Shown piece by piece: positions 62,485-64,000 of a DNA stretch of 64,000 nucleotides (positions are counted from its first letter, which is position 1; every line of letters begins with the position of its first letter). The translations under genes were made by a program, and so were the position numbers. This DNA is from Pseudomonas izuensis. GTDB lineage: Bacteria; Pseudomonadota; Gammaproteobacteria; Pseudomonadales; Pseudomonadaceae. Where the stretch lies: NCBI RefSeq assembly GCF_009861505.1, contig NZ_WTFT01000025.1, forward strand, positions 11,451-75,450. Reading direction: 5' to 3'. The notes below the pieces were generated by a model that did no database searches, was not told where the DNA came from, and saw nothing but the letters and a program-made list of their open reading frames with translations.

Positions 62485-62521
62485 ACCTCATACGACTACG
62501 CGAAGAACAGACGGAGACATC

Positions 62522-63805
62522 ATGTCCGACCAGACCCTGACCGAAGATTTCAAGAAAGCCACCGCCTACGAACTGACTGACCACGATATCGAGCGGGCCA
62601 AGCTGATGCTGCACGTAGACCTGGCCAGCCGCGACCAAGAGCAGATTGGCACAGCTTCAATCGACAACATTCGCTCCTTCGCTTATGCCTGCGGCAGTGA
62701 CAACCCCTTATTCTGTAACCCCGATTATGCAGTCAGCAGCCGTTGGGGCTCGGTGATCGCGCCTTCGATGATGGCGGGCGTCATCAACCGTCCCATGCTC
62801 GGCGACCCGCTACCTGAGGAGCTGAAAGCAGCGACCAAGAGCCTGTTCCGCGGCATCCATATGTTCATCTCCGGTGGCGAGTGGACGTTCTACCGCCCGA
62901 TCTTCCCGGGTGACACACTCTATAGCTTCGGTGGCGAGGATGGCCTGGAAGTCAAACAGTCGGAGTTCGCCGGCCGTTCGGTCACTCGCTTCAACAGCCA
63001 GGTCAAGGTCAACCAGCGTGGTGAGGTAGTTTCGGTATACCGCTACCGTGCAATTCTTACCGAACGCAAGAAAGCCCGCGAAACCGGCAAGTACAAGGAC
63101 ATTCAACCGGCGACATACACCGATGAAGACTTGGCGCGCATCGATGAAATCTACTCGGCTGAACGTTCCCGTGGCGCCGACACCTTGTATTTCGAAGACC
63201 TGGAAATCGGCAGCGCAATGCCTGGTGGCGCCAGTGGTCCGTTGACCGTCACCGACGTAGTCAACTTCCACGGTGGCGGTTATGGCTGGGTTCCCTATGG
63301 CCTTCGTACCGGCCGGATGTGGAACAACAACCGCAAGCGCATCGCGCCCTTCTACGTCAAGAATGCTTACGGCGTCCCGGACGTTGCCCAGCGTTTGCAC
63401 TGGGACAGCGACTGGGCCCAGGCCATTGGCAACCCGATGGCGTACGACTATGGCGTCATGCGCGAAAACTACCTGTTCCGCTACCTGACCGACTGGGCCG
63501 GCGACAACGGCTGGGTCTACAAGCAATACGACGAGATCCGCAAATTCAACTACATGGGCGACACCCAGTTCATTAGCGGTGAAGTGGTGGGCAAGCGCGT
63601 GGAAAACGGCCTCAATCTGGTAGACGTCAAGGTGAAGATGACTAACCAGCGCGGCGAAGACACTGTGCTGTGCGATGCCGTTGTCGCCCTCCCCAGCCGT
63701 GATGGCGCCCTGGTCTTGCCGCCGGTACCCCACGAGCTACAAGCCCGCGCCTCGAAGATGATGGCGCGTCACTGGGAACTGCTGGCCGGGAAGCGCAAGT
63801 CATGA
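62522..63805 (+). CDS. MaoC-type acyl-CoA dehydratase (two hot-dog domains)
   Basis: A 427-residue protein. An N-terminal FAS1-like/hot-dog dehydratase domain (about 30-180, with ACGSDNPLFCNPDYAVSSRW) is followed by a second hot-dog region (about 220-420). It resembles the double hot-dog dehydratases found in steroid and terpenoid degradation clusters. The stop overlaps the start of the acyl-CoA dehydrogenase gene (ATGA), so the two are coupled. Expected role: hydration of an enoyl-CoA intermediate, with substrate unknown. Confidence 0.88.
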   Translation: MSDQTLTEDFKKATAYELTDHDIERAKLMLHVDLASRDQEQIGTASIDNIRSFAYACGSDNPLFCNPDYAVSSRWGSVIAPSMMAGVINRPMLGDPLPEELKAATKSLFRGIHMFISGGEWTFYRPIFPGDTLYSFGGEDGLEVKQSEFAGRSVTRFNSQVKVNQRGEVVSVYRYRAILTERKKARETGKYKDIQPATYTDEDLARIDEIYSAERSRGADTLYFEDLEIGSAMPGGASGPLTVTDVVNFHGGGYGWVPYGLRTGRMWNNNRKRIAPFYVKNAYGVPDVAQRLHWDSDWAQAIGNPMAYDYGVMRENYLFRYLTDWAGDNGWVYKQYDEIRKFNYMGDTQFISGEVVGKRVENGLNLVDVKVKMTNQRGEDTVLCDAVVALPSRDGALVLPPVPHELQARASKMMARHWELLAGKRKS

Positions 63806-64000
63806 GCAGCAACGGCTTTCTCGACACTCCTGAACTGCTCGCCTTCCGCGCGCAAGTCGAGGCGTTCCTGGCAGCCCACTGGAAACCCGTCAAGGGACCG
63901 GAACGCGCTGCACATGAACGGGCCTTTCGACTGCTGGCTACCGAGCACGGCTACCTATATCGCAACGTGCCCAAAGTCTACGGCGGTTCAGAGCAACCGG
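63802..64000 (+). CDS. Acyl-CoA dehydrogenase, N-terminal part (cut by the window edge)
   Basis: The first 66 codons of a protein beginning MSSNGFLDTPELLAFRAQVE, with AFRLLATEHGYLYRNVPKVY followed by GGS, the N-terminal helical domain of acyl-CoA dehydrogenases. The ATG overlaps the previous stop (ATGA). The rest lies beyond position 64,000. Assignment from this short piece is supported by the operon. Confidence 0.82.
   Translation, partial: MSSNGFLDTPELLAFRAQVEAFLAAHWKPVKGPERAAHERAFRLLATEHGYLYRNVPKVYGGSEQP

Noticed and set aside
1..64000. CRISPR array, intact insertion sequence, prophage structural genes or secretion-system genes
   Set aside because: No regularly spaced repeats, transposase genes or phage morphogenesis genes were seen on either strand.

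Overview
The window is high-GC, densely coded chromosomal DNA of a fluorescent-group Pseudomonas. This is inferred from eleven paired REP palindromes of the GTGGGAGC / GTAGGAGC type, the gene families and the codon use; no ribosomal RNA gene is present to confirm it. No complete RNA gene, CRISPR array or intact insertion sequence was seen.

Region 1 (1 to about 35,000) looks like ordinary, REP-rich chromosome. It holds small regulator/enzyme modules: LysR and AraC regulators, a chloroperoxidase-type hydrolase, a flavodoxin-like protein, two convergent paralogous winged-helix/STAND ATPase regulators (one cut short at a REP element), a GlxA-type regulator, a pirin, an MFS transporter, a quinone oxidoreductase, a membrane-anchored hydrolase, and a tight operon of a DUF6338-like membrane protein, an unannotated 51-residue Pro/Arg-rich peptide and an ABC exporter. 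Next come 3-hydroxyacyl-CoA dehydrogenase with its regulators. From 21.8 to 29.3 kb lies a complete trans-4-hydroxy-L-proline catabolic locus: LhpR-like regulator, permease, 2-epimerase, pyrroline-4-hydroxy-2-carboxylate deaminase, 2-oxoglutarate-semialdehyde dehydrogenase and FAD D-hydroxyproline dehydrogenase. It is followed by a polar amino acid ABC importer operon (29.7 to 34.9 kb) containing an aspartoacylase-like deacylase and ending in an RpiR regulator.

Region 2 (about 35.0 to 46.1 kb) is an accessory patchwork, lower in GC. It holds a trypsin-like lipoprotein, two paralogous PPP-type phosphatases flanking a sterol-desaturase-like enzyme, a diverged repeated coding remnant, a PIG-L deacetylase, an integrase remnant, a 3'-end fragment of tRNA-Pro(GGG) with a terminator behind it (an attachment-site scar), a full P4-type integrase, an OprB-type porin and a broken MFS gene.

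Region 3 (46.1 to 64.0 kb) has no REP elements. It carries an aldo/keto reductase - LysR - M20 amidohydrolase - MFS module, then two divergent operons separated by about 0.84 kb. The leftward operon encodes a DUF1302-type outer-membrane protein, a YCF48-like beta-propeller, an MMPL/RND transporter, a DHA2 MFS exporter and an MDR oxidoreductase. The rightward operon encodes an acyl-CoA ligase, an enoyl-CoA hydratase, a MaoC-type dehydratase and an acyl-CoA dehydrogenase cut by the window edge. Together they look like uptake/export plus CoA-dependent beta-oxidation of a hydrophobic acid that cannot be named from sequence alone. The att scar, the integrase and the loss of REPs suggest that everything right of about 41 kb could be one integrated element whose far end lies outside the window.
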